DNA of 46,776 bases from Oscillospiraceae bacterium (GTDB taxonomy: Bacteria; Bacillota; Clostridia; Oscillospirales; CAG-272), in the NCBI GenBank assembly GCA_015064965.1, contig SVRG01000005.1, positions 1 to 46,776 of the forward strand, in the 5' to 3' direction. Below, one piece after another: positions 1 through 8,469 of the stretch (its first letter is position 1; each line of letters starts with the position of its first letter). A program made the translations under genes and the position numbers. The notes under the pieces are model-generated. The model saw only the letters and a program-made list of their open reading frames with translations, did not search any database and had not been told where the DNA came from.

Positions 1-2
1 TT

Positions 3-743
3 TCGCTTATCGGACCTAACGGCGCAGGAAAGACAACGGCTTTCAACGTTGTTACCGGTGTGTATGAGCCCACCAACGGCAGAGTTTCTTTTGACGGAAA
101 GACTATCGTTGAGAGTCACCCCCACGGTAAGATGAATCGCTTGTACGCAGGTGAAAACAAAGGCGTTTACAAAAAGCGTATTGTAAAAACTCCTGATAAA
201 ATCACAAAACTCGGCATTGCGCGTACATTCCAGAACATTCGTCTTTTCAAGTCGATGACTGTGTTTGAAAACGTACTTGTTGCAATGCATATGCGTAAAA
301 AGAGCAATCTTTTTACTGCTACTTTTATGCTCAACTATAAAGAAGAGCAAGCAAACAGAAAAAAGGCAACAGAGCTTCTTGAAAAAGTTGGACTTCTTGA
401 TGTTAAGGATGAGCTTGCTACAAGCTTGCCTTACGGAAAGCAGCGCCGTCTTGAAATTGCGCGTGCACTCGCAACCGAGCCGACCCTTTTGCTTCTCGAT
501 GAGCCTGCGGCGGGTATGAATCCTCAGGAAACTGCAGAACTCACACAGTTCATACACCAGATTCGCGAAGAGTTTGGTCTTACTATCTTTATGATTGAGC
601 ATCATATGGACCTGGTTATGGATATTTCCGACAGAATCTATGTTATCGACTTTGGTAAAATGATTGCAAATGGCATTCCTTCTGAGATTCAGTCCAACGA
701 ACTTGTTATTAAAGCATATCTGGGGGTAAGTGAAGATGAGTAA
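3..743 (+). CDS. livG: Branched-chain amino acid ABC transporter ATP-binding protein (LivG-like), 5' truncated by window edge
   Basis: Frame from nt 3 reads SLIGPNGAGKTTAFNVVTGVYEPTNG (Walker A), then LLLLDEPAAGMNPQE (Walker B). The ORF-track start at 60 is internal. Confidence 0.93.
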   Translation, partial: SLIGPNGAGKTTAFNVVTGVYEPTNGRVSFDGKTIVESHPHGKMNRLYAGENKGVYKKRIVKTPDKITKLGIARTFQNIRLFKSMTVFENVLVAMHMRKKSNLFTATFMLNYKEEQANRKKATELLEKVGLLDVKDELATSLPYGKQRRLEIARALATEPTLLLLDEPAAGMNPQETAELTQFIHQIREEFGLTIFMIEHHMDLVMDISDRIYVIDFGKMIANGIPSEIQSNELVIKAYLGVSEDE

Positions 744-1449
744 TATTCTTGAAATCAGAAACCTCAGTGTTGCTTATGGCGGTATTGAGGCAATCAAAGA
801 CATTTCTTTTGATGTAGAAGAGGGAAAGATTGTTACGCTTATCGGCTCAAACGGCGCAGGTAAGAGTTCAACTCTCCGTTCAATTGCCGGCATTGTCAAG
901 GCAAAGGCTGGCGAGGTGCTTTTTGAGGGTGAAAACATTCTTGGACTTTCTCCCGACCAGATCGTTAAGCGTGGCATCACTCTTGTTCCTGAGGGAAGAA
1001 GAGTGTTCCCAAACCTTACTGTACTTGAAAATCTCAAAATCGGCGCATATCTTCGCAAGGATAAGCTTGATAGTGATATTGAGTATGTATATTCATTGTT
1101 CCCGCGTTTGAAAGAGCGTTCATGGCAGCTTGCAGGTACACTTTCAGGCGGTGAGCAGCAGATGCTTGCTGTGGGCAGAGCGCTTATGGCGCGTCCTAAA
1201 CTTATCATGATGGATGAGCCGTCGCTTGGACTTGCTCCTCTTGTTGTACAGGGAATATTTGATATTATCCGCACAATTAACGAGCAGGGAATCACCGTGC
1301 TTTTGATTGAGCAGAATGCAAACATGGCACTTAAAGCTGCGCACAATGCGTTTGTTATGCAGACCGGGGAGATTACCATGAGCGGTACCGGCGCAGAACT
1401 TCTCGCAAATGACGATGTTAAAGAAGCTTACCTTGGTAAAAGCAAATAA
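736..1449 (+). CDS. livF: Branched-chain amino acid ABC transporter ATP-binding protein (LivF-like)
   Basis: GSNGAGKSST, LSGGEQQMLAVGRALMARPKLIMMDEPSLGLAP; overlaps the livG stop. ATG at 736 preferred over GTG at 730. Confidence 0.93.
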   Translation: MSNILEIRNLSVAYGGIEAIKDISFDVEEGKIVTLIGSNGAGKSSTLRSIAGIVKAKAGEVLFEGENILGLSPDQIVKRGITLVPEGRRVFPNLTVLENLKIGAYLRKDKLDSDIEYVYSLFPRLKERSWQLAGTLSGGEQQMLAVGRALMARPKLIMMDEPSLGLAPLVVQGIFDIIRTINEQGITVLLIEQNANMALKAAHNAFVMQTGEITMSGTGAELLANDDVKEAYLGKSK

Positions 1450-1452
1450 AAA

Positions 1453-1487
1453 AACAGTGTTGACTATAGGTCAACACTGTTTTTTTA
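1453..1487. terminator. Bidirectional intrinsic terminator between convergent livF and FNT genes
   Basis: AACAGTGTTGAC-tatag-GTCAACACTGTT stem with A-tract upstream and T-tract downstream. Confidence 0.85.
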
Positions 1488-1488
1488 T

Positions 1489-2271
1489 TTAAAACTGTTC
1501 GTCGCTGATGTTTTCGGCTATGTTTTCTTCTTCGCTGCTGCTTTGTTCATCATTTTGCGAGTCATCTTCGTGATGATGGTGTCTGTGCGAGTGACGGTGC
1601 TTGTGACGGTGTGATCTTTTTGAACTTGTCAAATCTTCGTTTTTGAATTGATTGAGTGCAGAAAAGATCAGCGTACCGATGAGGTTGCCGAGTGCCACAA
1701 AAATGACCAATAAGAGGATTTCGCCTATTTTTGTTCCGTACAACTGGATATTGTTGAATGCTGCACCGACATAGAACACATTTGCTATTGCGTAGTCAAA
1801 TCCGCACAAAGGGATTATAGCAGAAGCGACAACTAAAACTGCACATCCGGTAAAGCCACTGCCGGCTTTGCGGAATCCGTGCATTGCTATGTAAATAAGT
1901 ATGCCGCAAAGAATGGAACTAAGACAGATGCTTTCAAATGATTCTTCAAATTTTGCCATTAAAAAGGCTTTAGCGATGGGCTGAAGTTTTGGTATGAGCG
2001 CAATACCTGTGAGCAGAGAACCAAAGATGTTGCCGAGGTATATAATCAATAGTTTGTTGGCATGCTTTGCGGCATTTCCTTTCTTAAAAATGGCACCGAG
2101 ATTGTCCGTAAAAATGCTGAGTTCAAAAACGCCTATAGCGAGAAATCCTGCGCTGAAGAATACTGCCCCGACAAGCACTGATTCTGTGTTGAGAACGAGC
2201 GAAGCCGCACATCCAAGCGCAATGGCTATACCGCCGAGAAAAGCCGATATAAATGTTTGAAAAGTTTTCAT
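1489..2271 (-). CDS. Formate/nitrite transporter (FNT) family protein with His-rich C-terminal tail
   Basis: MKTFQTFISAFLGGIAIALGCAASLVL...FTDNLGAIF resembles FNT channels; C-terminus SHRHKHRHSHRHHHHEDDSQ. Start at MKTF (ATG 2269-2271). Confidence 0.8.
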   Translation of the reverse strand: MKTFQTFISAFLGGIAIALGCAASLVLNTESVLVGAVFFSAGFLAIGVFELSIFTDNLGAIFKKGNAAKHANKLLIIYLGNIFGSLLTGIALIPKLQPIAKAFLMAKFEESFESICLSSILCGILIYIAMHGFRKAGSGFTGCAVLVVASAIIPLCGFDYAIANVFYVGAAFNNIQLYGTKIGEILLLVIFVALGNLIGTLIFSALNQFKNEDLTSSKRSHRHKHRHSHRHHHHEDDSQNDEQSSSEEENIAENISDEQF

Positions 2272-2304
2272 AATTACTCCTATTGTTTTTATTGCATACA
2301 AACT

Positions 2305-2333
2305 AATTTAACACATTTATGTTAAATTTGCAA
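2305..2333 (-). promoter_or_regulatory. Putative FNT-gene promoter containing a perfect inverted repeat
   Basis: Minus strand TTGCAA-17 nt-TAAATT; AATTTAACA-N6-TGTTAAATT spans -10 to -35. Confidence 0.5.
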
Positions 2334-2356
2334 TGGTAATTTGAAAAATCAAAGAG

Positions 2357-2382
2357 AAAACTCCGCTTTTGCGGAGTTTTTT
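2357..2382 (-). terminator. Intrinsic terminator downstream of pfp
   Basis: AAAACTCCGC-TTTT-GCGGAGTTTT hairpin just past the pfp stop. Confidence 0.75.
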
Positions 2383-2385
2383 GCC

Positions 2386-3612
2386 TCAGATTTTGAAATG
2401 GACAGGGAGTCCTGCCTCGTGACGGTATTTAACCTCGCCTTCGATGAGAGGACGGAGGTATTCAAGACATTTGTCGGTTACGTTGTTGCCGGAAGGAACT
2501 ATGAATTCATCCGGAACCTTTTTAACAGCATTTGCAACGGATTCGGCAGGTACGCTGCTGATTGTGATTTTGTATCCAACCTTTGAACGTACAAAAATCA
2601 TAACATGACCGGTGATACCCTTAAGTGCAAATTCTACTGCTTTTTTACCGATAGCAACAGACTCTTTAATGTCGGTTTTTGATGCGATGTGAGCGGCGCA
2701 TCTTTGAGAAGTGTTGAACTCCACTGCGCGAGTCTTGCAGCCGACCTCTTCTCGGAGCGCTTCTGCGAGGACAGTGCCGGTACCTGAAAGCTGCTTGTGT
2801 CCAAAAGCGTCAACCTTGCCGTTTTCGCTGACATATTTGCCGTCTGCAAATCGGATTCCCTCGGAAACTGCGATAACAACATTGGGATGCGCTTTAAGTG
2901 CAGTACGGATATCCGAGAAAAAGCTGTTCATGTCAAAATCTCTCTCGGGGAGATAGATATAGTCGGGGCCAACACCGCCGCTAAGACGAGTGAGACCGGC
3001 TGATGCGGTGAGCCAGCCGGCATCGCGTCCCATAATTTCGGTAATTGTAACTGCTTTTGTGGTGTAAACCGCGCAGTCGCAGATGATTTCTTTAACCGAT
3101 GTGGCTATGTATTTTGCGGCAGAGCCAAACCCGGGAGTGTGATCGGTACCTGTTAGGTCATTGTCAATGGTCTTGGGCACTCCGATTATGCGCATTTCGT
3201 AGTCGATTGATGCGACATATTCGCTGAGCTTCATTACAGTGTCCATCGAGTCATTACCGCCGATGTAGAAAAAGTAGCGGATGTCATACTTTTTGAAAAT
3301 ATCAACAATATACTCAAATGCCACGGGGTTTTCCTTGGGATTCGGGAGCTTTTTGCGGCAGGAGCCGAGCGCTGCAGCAGGGGTGTGCTCAAGATCGGTG
3401 AAATGCTGCTCCGATGTAAAGATTTTGCCAAGGTCAACAAGTCTTTCTTCGGTGAGACCTTCAATACCGTTTCTCATGCCGTATACTTTGCCGATTATGC
3501 CTTTTTCTACGCCGGAAAGCGCACCGCGGATAACACCCGAAAGGGTAGCATTAATAGCAGCGGTGGGACCGCCGGACTGACCGACTACGGCGTTGCCATA
3601 TAGTTTCTCCAT
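2386..3612 (-). CDS. pfp: Diphosphate (PPi)-dependent 6-phosphofructokinase
   Basis: GQSGGPTAAINATLSGV, YIGGNDSMDTVMKL, GVPKTIDNDLTGTDHTPGFGSAAK. Confidence 0.93.
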   Translation of the reverse strand: MEKLYGNAVVGQSGGPTAAINATLSGVIRGALSGVEKGIIGKVYGMRNGIEGLTEERLVDLGKIFTSEQHFTDLEHTPAAALGSCRKKLPNPKENPVAFEYIVDIFKKYDIRYFFYIGGNDSMDTVMKLSEYVASIDYEMRIIGVPKTIDNDLTGTDHTPGFGSAAKYIATSVKEIICDCAVYTTKAVTITEIMGRDAGWLTASAGLTRLSGGVGPDYIYLPERDFDMNSFFSDIRTALKAHPNVVIAVSEGIRFADGKYVSENGKVDAFGHKQLSGTGTVLAEALREEVGCKTRAVEFNTSQRCAAHIASKTDIKESVAIGKKAVEFALKGITGHVMIFVRSKVGYKITISSVPAESVANAVKKVPDEFIVPSGNNVTDKCLEYLRPLIEGEVKYRHEAGLPVHFKI

Positions 3613-3650
3613 TTAAGTTTTCTCCGTTTCTTATATTTATTAACAATATA

Positions 3651-3679
3651 ATTGTACCATAGATTACCATATCGGTCAA
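3651..3679 (-). promoter_or_regulatory. Putative sigma-A-type promoter for pfp
   Basis: Minus strand TTGACC-17-TACAAT. Confidence 0.65.
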
Positions 3680-3739
3680 TGCAAGTTTTAAAACTTCTGC
3701 AATTCGGTTTTTCGCACAGAAACTTGTTTTATATTCGCA

Positions 3740-3768
3740 TTGACTAAAAAGCAAAAAAATGGTATAAT
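3740..3768 (+). promoter_or_regulatory. Putative sigma-A-type promoter for the glycosyltransferase gene
   Basis: TTGACT-17-TATAAT. Confidence 0.75.
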
Positions 3769-3798
3769 CCGTATATTACAAATACTTCGGAGGCGGCA

Positions 3799-4551
3799 AT
3801 GGCAAACTACGAAAAAATTAATATCCGCGGAGTGAATTTTCTCAATGTAACTCTTGATGAGGCTGCCAAGGTTGGCGAGGAGATGCTTCGCGGTGACAAG
3901 GTGTGTACAGTCTTTACTCCTAATGCAGAGATTGTGCAGCTTTGTATCGAGCAGAACGAATACTATGACCTTTATAATAGCGGCGATATGGTTGTTGCGG
4001 ACGGTGCAGGTGTTGTAAAGGCGGCTAAAATATTAAAAACTCCTGTAAAAGGTAAGGTTGCCGGTGTAGAACTTGGCGAAAAAATGCTTGCCCACTGTGC
4101 AAATAGCGGAGATGGGGTGTTCTTTCTTGGCGCAAAACCGGGCGTGGCTGACGAGGCTGCTAAAAAGATGGCAGAAAAGTATAAAGGATTGCGCGTGGTA
4201 GGAACAAATGACGGCTATTTCAAAAAAGAAGGCGAAGAGAGCGATGCAGTTATCGCTAAGATAAACGAAAGTGGTGCAAAGCTTTTGTTTGTATGCCTTG
4301 GTGTTCCTGTTCAGGAAAAGTGGATAACCGATAACAAGGAAAAACTAACTTCAGCGCGTATGTGTATGTGTCTTGGAGGAAGCCTTGATGTATATGCCGG
4401 AACTGCAAAGCGCGCACCGAAAATATTTATTAAACTTTCGTGCGAATGGCTCTACCGACTCCTCAAAGAGCCGTGGCGTCTTGGCAGAATGATGAAACTG
4501 CCAAAATTCCTTTTCGGCACTTATGCATATAAGTTTAAAAAGAAGAAATAA
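3799..4551 (+). CDS. WecG/TagA/CpsF family glycosyltransferase
   Basis: FTPNAEIVQLC, VVADGAGVVKAAK, FFLGAKPGVADEAA, VCLGVPVQEKWI, GGSLDVYAGTAKRAP. Confidence 0.92.
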   Translation: MANYEKINIRGVNFLNVTLDEAAKVGEEMLRGDKVCTVFTPNAEIVQLCIEQNEYYDLYNSGDMVVADGAGVVKAAKILKTPVKGKVAGVELGEKMLAHCANSGDGVFFLGAKPGVADEAAKKMAEKYKGLRVVGTNDGYFKKEGEESDAVIAKINESGAKLLFVCLGVPVQEKWITDNKEKLTSARMCMCLGGSLDVYAGTAKRAPKIFIKLSCEWLYRLLKEPWRLGRMMKLPKFLFGTYAYKFKKKK

Positions 4552-4635
4552 CTGTGTAATTTTCATAAAAACGCAGTACTATGATGTAAACTGTGTTAGT
4601 ATTTTAACAAAATTGAGATTTTTTGCAAATAATAC

Positions 4636-4663
4636 TTGTATATTTCAAAATTTGTGGTACAAT
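4636..4663 (+). promoter_or_regulatory. Putative gap promoter
   Basis: TTGTAT-16-TACAAT with TG upstream of the -10. Confidence 0.55.
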
Positions 4664-4736
4664 ATATTAGGATATGTAGGTTTACATATCGGAAAAAAGT
4701 TTTCAAAATTTTTTATATATTCGGAGGACTAAAAAA

Positions 4737-5774
4737 ATGGCAGTAAAAGTTGCTATTAACGGTTTCGGCAGAATCGGTCGTCTTGCTTTCAGACAGATGT
4801 TCGGCGCAGAGGGTTATGAGGTAGTTGCAATCAACGACCTTACCAAGCCTTCCATGCTCGCTCACCTTCTCAAGTATGACACCGCACAGAAGGGTTACTG
4901 CGGCACCATCGGTCAGGATCTTCACACTGTAACTTCTGACGATGAAGCAGGCACCATCACAGTAGACGGCAAGACTCTCAAAATCTACGCAGAGAAGGAC
5001 GCAAAGGATCTTCCTTGGGGCGAGCTCGATGTAGACGTTGTTCTTGAGTGCACCGGTTTCTACTGCTCCAAGGAAAAGTCTCAGGCTCACATCGACGCTG
5101 GCGCAAAGAAGGTTGTTATCTCTGCTCCCGCAGGTAAGGATCTTCCCACTATCGTTTACAGCGTAAACGAGGGCATCCTCACTTCTGAAGACAATATCAT
5201 TTCTGCAGCTTCCTGCACCACCAACTGCCTTGCTCCTATGGCTAAGGCTCTCAATGACTATGCTCCTATCCAGAGCGGTATCATGACTACCGTTCACGCA
5301 TACACCGGCGACCAGATGATTCTTGACGGTCCTCACAGAAAGGGTGACCTCCGCCGTGCTCGTGCAGGCGCACAGAACATCGTTCCTAACTCCACCGGCG
5401 CTGCAAAGGCAATCGGTCTTGTTATTCCTGAACTTAACGGCAAGCTCATCGGCTCTGCTCAGCGTGTTCCTACCTGCACCGGTTCTACCACCATTCTCGT
5501 TGCAGTAGTTAAGGGCAAGGATGTTACTGTTGAAGGTATCAACGCAGCTATGAAGGCAGCAGCTTCTGATTCTTACGGCTACAACGAAGAAGCAATCGTT
5601 TCTTCCGACATCATCGGCATGACCTACGGTTCTCTCTTCGATGCTACCCAGACCATGGTTGCAAAGATTGACGATGACACCTATCAGGTACAGGTTGTTG
5701 CTTGGTACGACAACGAAAACTCCTACACCAGCCAGATGGTACGTACAATCAAGTACTTCGCTGAAAGAGTTTAA
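4737..5774 (+). CDS. gap: Glyceraldehyde-3-phosphate dehydrogenase, type I
   Basis: [50 protein letters not shown]. Confidence 0.98.
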   Translation: MAVKVAINGFGRIGRLAFRQMFGAEGYEVVAINDLTKPSMLAHLLKYDTAQKGYCGTIGQDLHTVTSDDEAGTITVDGKTLKIYAEKDAKDLPWGELDVDVVLECTGFYCSKEKSQAHIDAGAKKVVISAPAGKDLPTIVYSVNEGILTSEDNIISAASCTTNCLAPMAKALNDYAPIQSGIMTTVHAYTGDQMILDGPHRKGDLRRARAGAQNIVPNSTGAAKAIGLVIPELNGKLIGSAQRVPTCTGSTTILVAVVKGKDVTVEGINAAMKAAASDSYGYNEEAIVSSDIIGMTYGSLFDATQTMVAKIDDDTYQVQVVAWYDNENSYTSQMVRTIKYFAERV

Positions 5775-5790
5775 TTTAAAACAAATAGAA

Positions 5791-5815
5791 ACCTCCGCTT
5801 TTGCGGAGGTTTTTT
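5791..5815 (+). terminator. Intrinsic terminator downstream of gap
   Basis: ACCTCCGC-TTTT-GCGGAGGTTTTTT. Confidence 0.88.
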
Positions 5816-5900
5816 ATATTTTTTTACAAAAATTGCGAAAAAATTAATGAATCTATGATATAATGTTACTATACCCCCAATCGGAAAGGAAATTACTCCT

Positions 5901-6254
5901 ATGAAAATATCTAAAATTGTTGAACTTCTTGATGCAAAGGTACTTTGCGGAGAGGAGCTGCTTGAAAACGAGGTTCACTCTGCATGCGGCAGTGACATGA
6001 TGAGCGACGTGCTTGCATTTGTAAAAGATCAGGCGGTGCTGCTTACCGGTCTTGTTAATTTGCAGGTTGTACGCACTGCAGCGATGATGGACATGCGCTG
6101 TGTTGTATTTGTGCGTGGCAAGAACCCCGGCGACGATATTGTTGAATTTGCTAAAGACAATGATATAGTGGTACTTGCAACTGCGGAGAGAATGTATCCC
6201 GCATGCGGTAAGCTTTATGCAAACGGACTTGTCGGCGGCTCACTTCACGCCTGA
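5901..6254 (+). CDS. DRTGG domain-like protein (hydrogenase locus)
   Basis: 117 aa, KISKIVELLDAKVLCGEELL...VLLTGLVNLQVVRTAAMMDMRCVVFVRGKNP; resembles the small DRTGG proteins found near clostridial hydrogenases. Confidence 0.75.
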   Translation: MKISKIVELLDAKVLCGEELLENEVHSACGSDMMSDVLAFVKDQAVLLTGLVNLQVVRTAAMMDMRCVVFVRGKNPGDDIVEFAKDNDIVVLATAERMYPACGKLYANGLVGGSLHA

Positions 6255-6265
6255 GGAGGTGCAAA

Positions 6266-6688
6266 ATGAGTACACCGTTAAAACTTCATTATGATGTAAA
6301 CGGCGAGGACTTTACATCTGCAGGTAATGCGTCCGTGCAGGCTAAAAAAGCACTTCGCCAGCTCGGTTATGATCCCGATATAATTCGCCGCGTTGCTATA
6401 GCAATGTATGAGGGCGAAATCAACATGGTTATTCACGCTGACGGCGGAGATGCCGATATTATCGTATATCCTGATTACATAGAGATTGTTTTAGCCGACA
6501 AAGGCCCTGGAATTCCCGATGTTTCAAAGGCAATGCAGGAGGGCTTTTCAACCGCTCCGGATAATATCCGTTCACTCGGATTTGGTGCCGGCATGGGACT
6601 TCCGAATATGAAAAAACATACTGATGATATGAAGATTGACACTGTAATAGGAGAGGGAACTACCATAACTATGCGTGTCAACACATAG
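6266..6688 (+). CDS. ATP-binding protein, RsbW/SpoIIAB-like HATPase
   Basis: YPDYIEIVLADKGPGIPDVSKAMQEGFSTA...SLGFGAGMGLPNMKKHTDDM carries GHKL N/G-box features. Confidence 0.85.
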   Translation: MSTPLKLHYDVNGEDFTSAGNASVQAKKALRQLGYDPDIIRRVAIAMYEGEINMVIHADGGDADIIVYPDYIEIVLADKGPGIPDVSKAMQEGFSTAPDNIRSLGFGAGMGLPNMKKHTDDMKIDTVIGEGTTITMRVNT

Positions 6689-6697
6689 GAGAAAGTG

Positions 6698-8008
6698 ATG
6701 ACAGAGAAAATAAATCACTCCGTATTGCTTGATGTAGATAAATGCAAGGGCTGCACATATTGCCTTAAGCGCTGTCCTACCGAAGCCATACGAATACGAA
6801 ACGGCCATGCCGTTATTCGTGCGGAAAGGTGTATAGACTGCGGCGAATGTATCAGAGTATGTCCTCATCAGGCAAAGACTGCGGATTTTGACCGTCTTGA
6901 AGATTTTAAAGACTATAAATGGAAAATTGCACTCCCAGCACCTGCGCTCTACGGTCAGTTTGATCGCCTTGATGACCTTGATTATGTTGTTTCCGGATTG
7001 CTTGAATGCGGTTTTGACGATGTGTTTGAGGTTGCACGCGCGGCAGAAATTGTTTCCGAATGTACACGTGAGTATCTCAAACGCGATGATATTCCAAAGC
7101 CGGTGATAAGCTCTGCCTGCCCTTCAGTAGTGCGTCTTATCAGCGTGCGTTTCCCATATTTGCTCGACAATGTGCTTCCCATTTTGCCGCCCGTGGAGGT
7201 TGCTGCGCGTATGGCAAAAGAGGAGGCTATGAAAAAGCATCCCGAACTCAAAGAAGAGGATATTTGCGCATTGTTTATTTCGCCTTGCCCTGCAAAAGTC
7301 AGCTACGTGAGAAATCCGCTTGGCACAGAGAAAAGCAAGGTTGACGGCGTGCTTGCGATCCGTGATATCTACTTTAAACTTGTCAGCGCTATGAATAAAA
7401 TTCAGTTCCCTGAAAGCGACTCCAAAACCGGTAGGATCGGCGTGAGCTGGGCGGGTACCGGCGGTGAAAGCTCGGCGCTTCTCAATGACAAGTATCTTGC
7501 CGCAGACGGAATTGAAAACGTTATTAAAGTGCTTGATGAGATTGAAAAAGAAAACTTCGCAGGCCTTGAGTTTATTGAACTCAATTCTTGCAACGGCGGA
7601 TGTGTTGGCGGTGCGCTCAATGTTGAAAATCCGTATATCGCCCGCGCAAGACTGCACATTATGCGCCGTTATCTCCCTGTTACAAAGACAAAAAGTGAAA
7701 ATAGCGATACAGACTCTCTGCTTTGGGATGCCGAGGTTGAGTACAATCCTGTATTAAAGCTCGATAGTGACCGAGCAGAGGCCATGCGCAAGATGCAAAA
7801 GATTCAGACCATAACAAAGTGCTTTCCGCAGATTGACTGCGGCTCGTGCGGCGCGCCTACGTGTGCGGCACTTGCCGAGGATATTGTTCGCGGCGAGGCA
7901 CATGAGGATGACTGCATTATCGAGATGCGCCGACAGATTCATTCAATCTATGACCATCTTGGCAAGATAGTGCATGAAACTTATAATCCCCCGGAGGATA
8001 AAGAATGA
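6698..8008 (+). CDS. [FeFe]-hydrogenase-like protein with 4Fe-4S ferredoxin domain and C-terminal 4-Cys Fe-S domain (putative sensory type)
   Basis: CKGCTYCLKRCP and CIDCGECIRVCP; divergent H-cluster motifs SSACPSV, SPCPAK, SCNGGCVGG; C-terminal DCGSCGAPTCAALAEDI. ATG at 6698 or upstream at 6695. Confidence 0.85.
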   Translation: MTEKINHSVLLDVDKCKGCTYCLKRCPTEAIRIRNGHAVIRAERCIDCGECIRVCPHQAKTADFDRLEDFKDYKWKIALPAPALYGQFDRLDDLDYVVSGLLECGFDDVFEVARAAEIVSECTREYLKRDDIPKPVISSACPSVVRLISVRFPYLLDNVLPILPPVEVAARMAKEEAMKKHPELKEEDICALFISPCPAKVSYVRNPLGTEKSKVDGVLAIRDIYFKLVSAMNKIQFPESDSKTGRIGVSWAGTGGESSALLNDKYLAADGIENVIKVLDEIEKENFAGLEFIELNSCNGGCVGGALNVENPYIARARLHIMRRYLPVTKTKSENSDTDSLLWDAEVEYNPVLKLDSDRAEAMRKMQKIQTITKCFPQIDCGSCGAPTCAALAEDIVRGEAHEDDCIIEMRRQIHSIYDHLGKIVHETYNPPEDKE

Positions 8009-8331
8009 CAGTAAAAGAATTTGCAGAAAAACTTGGTTTGAAAGTGCTTACAATGCCTGACGGCGACAGGGAAGTGACCTGTGGCTACGCGGGCGACCTG
8101 CTTAGCTGGGTAATGGGCAAAGCGCCGAGCGATGCTGCGTGGTTTACAATTATGTCCAACGTCAATATCGTGGCGGTTGCAATGCTGCGTGATGTTGCGG
8201 CGATCGTTGTTTGTGAAGGTGCGGAAATCGGCGAAGATGTAATTGCACGCGCCGCCGAGCAGGACGTAAACCTGCTCCTCAGTGATAAAGGTATATACGA
8301 AAACTGCACTGAACTTGCAAAGATGATATAA
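8005..8331 (+). CDS. DRTGG domain-like protein, second copy
   Basis: 108 aa, overlaps the upstream stop; KEFAEKLGLKVLTMPDGDREVTCGYAGDLLSWVMGKAPSDAAWFTIMSNVNIVAVAMLRDVAAIVV. Confidence 0.78.
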   Translation: MTVKEFAEKLGLKVLTMPDGDREVTCGYAGDLLSWVMGKAPSDAAWFTIMSNVNIVAVAMLRDVAAIVVCEGAEIGEDVIARAAEQDVNLLLSDKGIYENCTELAKMI

Positions 8332-8341
8332 CTAAACTATC

Positions 8342-8448
8342 TGTCATCCTGAGCGAATGCGAAGGATCTGCGTGCGTAGCGAGTCTTATGCAAGAAAAAT
8401 CTCGATTTTATCGAGATTTTCGGATTCTTCACCGCGTTCGGAATGACA
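8342..8448. repeat. Short palindromic dispersed-repeat-like element (MITE/REP type)
   Basis: Ends TGTCATCCTGAGCGAA... and ...TTCGGAATGACA are imperfect terminal inverted repeats; internal AAAATCTCGA-ttttа-free loop (TTTTA)-TCGAGATTTT stem. Sequence resembles a GTCATCCTGAGCGAA repeat common in bacterial intergenic regions. Confidence 0.65.
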
Positions 8449-8469
8449 AAAATGAAGGAGGGAATACAT

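Noticed and set aside
4713-5336. 207-aa minus-strand ORF opposite gap
   Set aside because: Shadow ORF produced by codon bias in a highly expressed gene.
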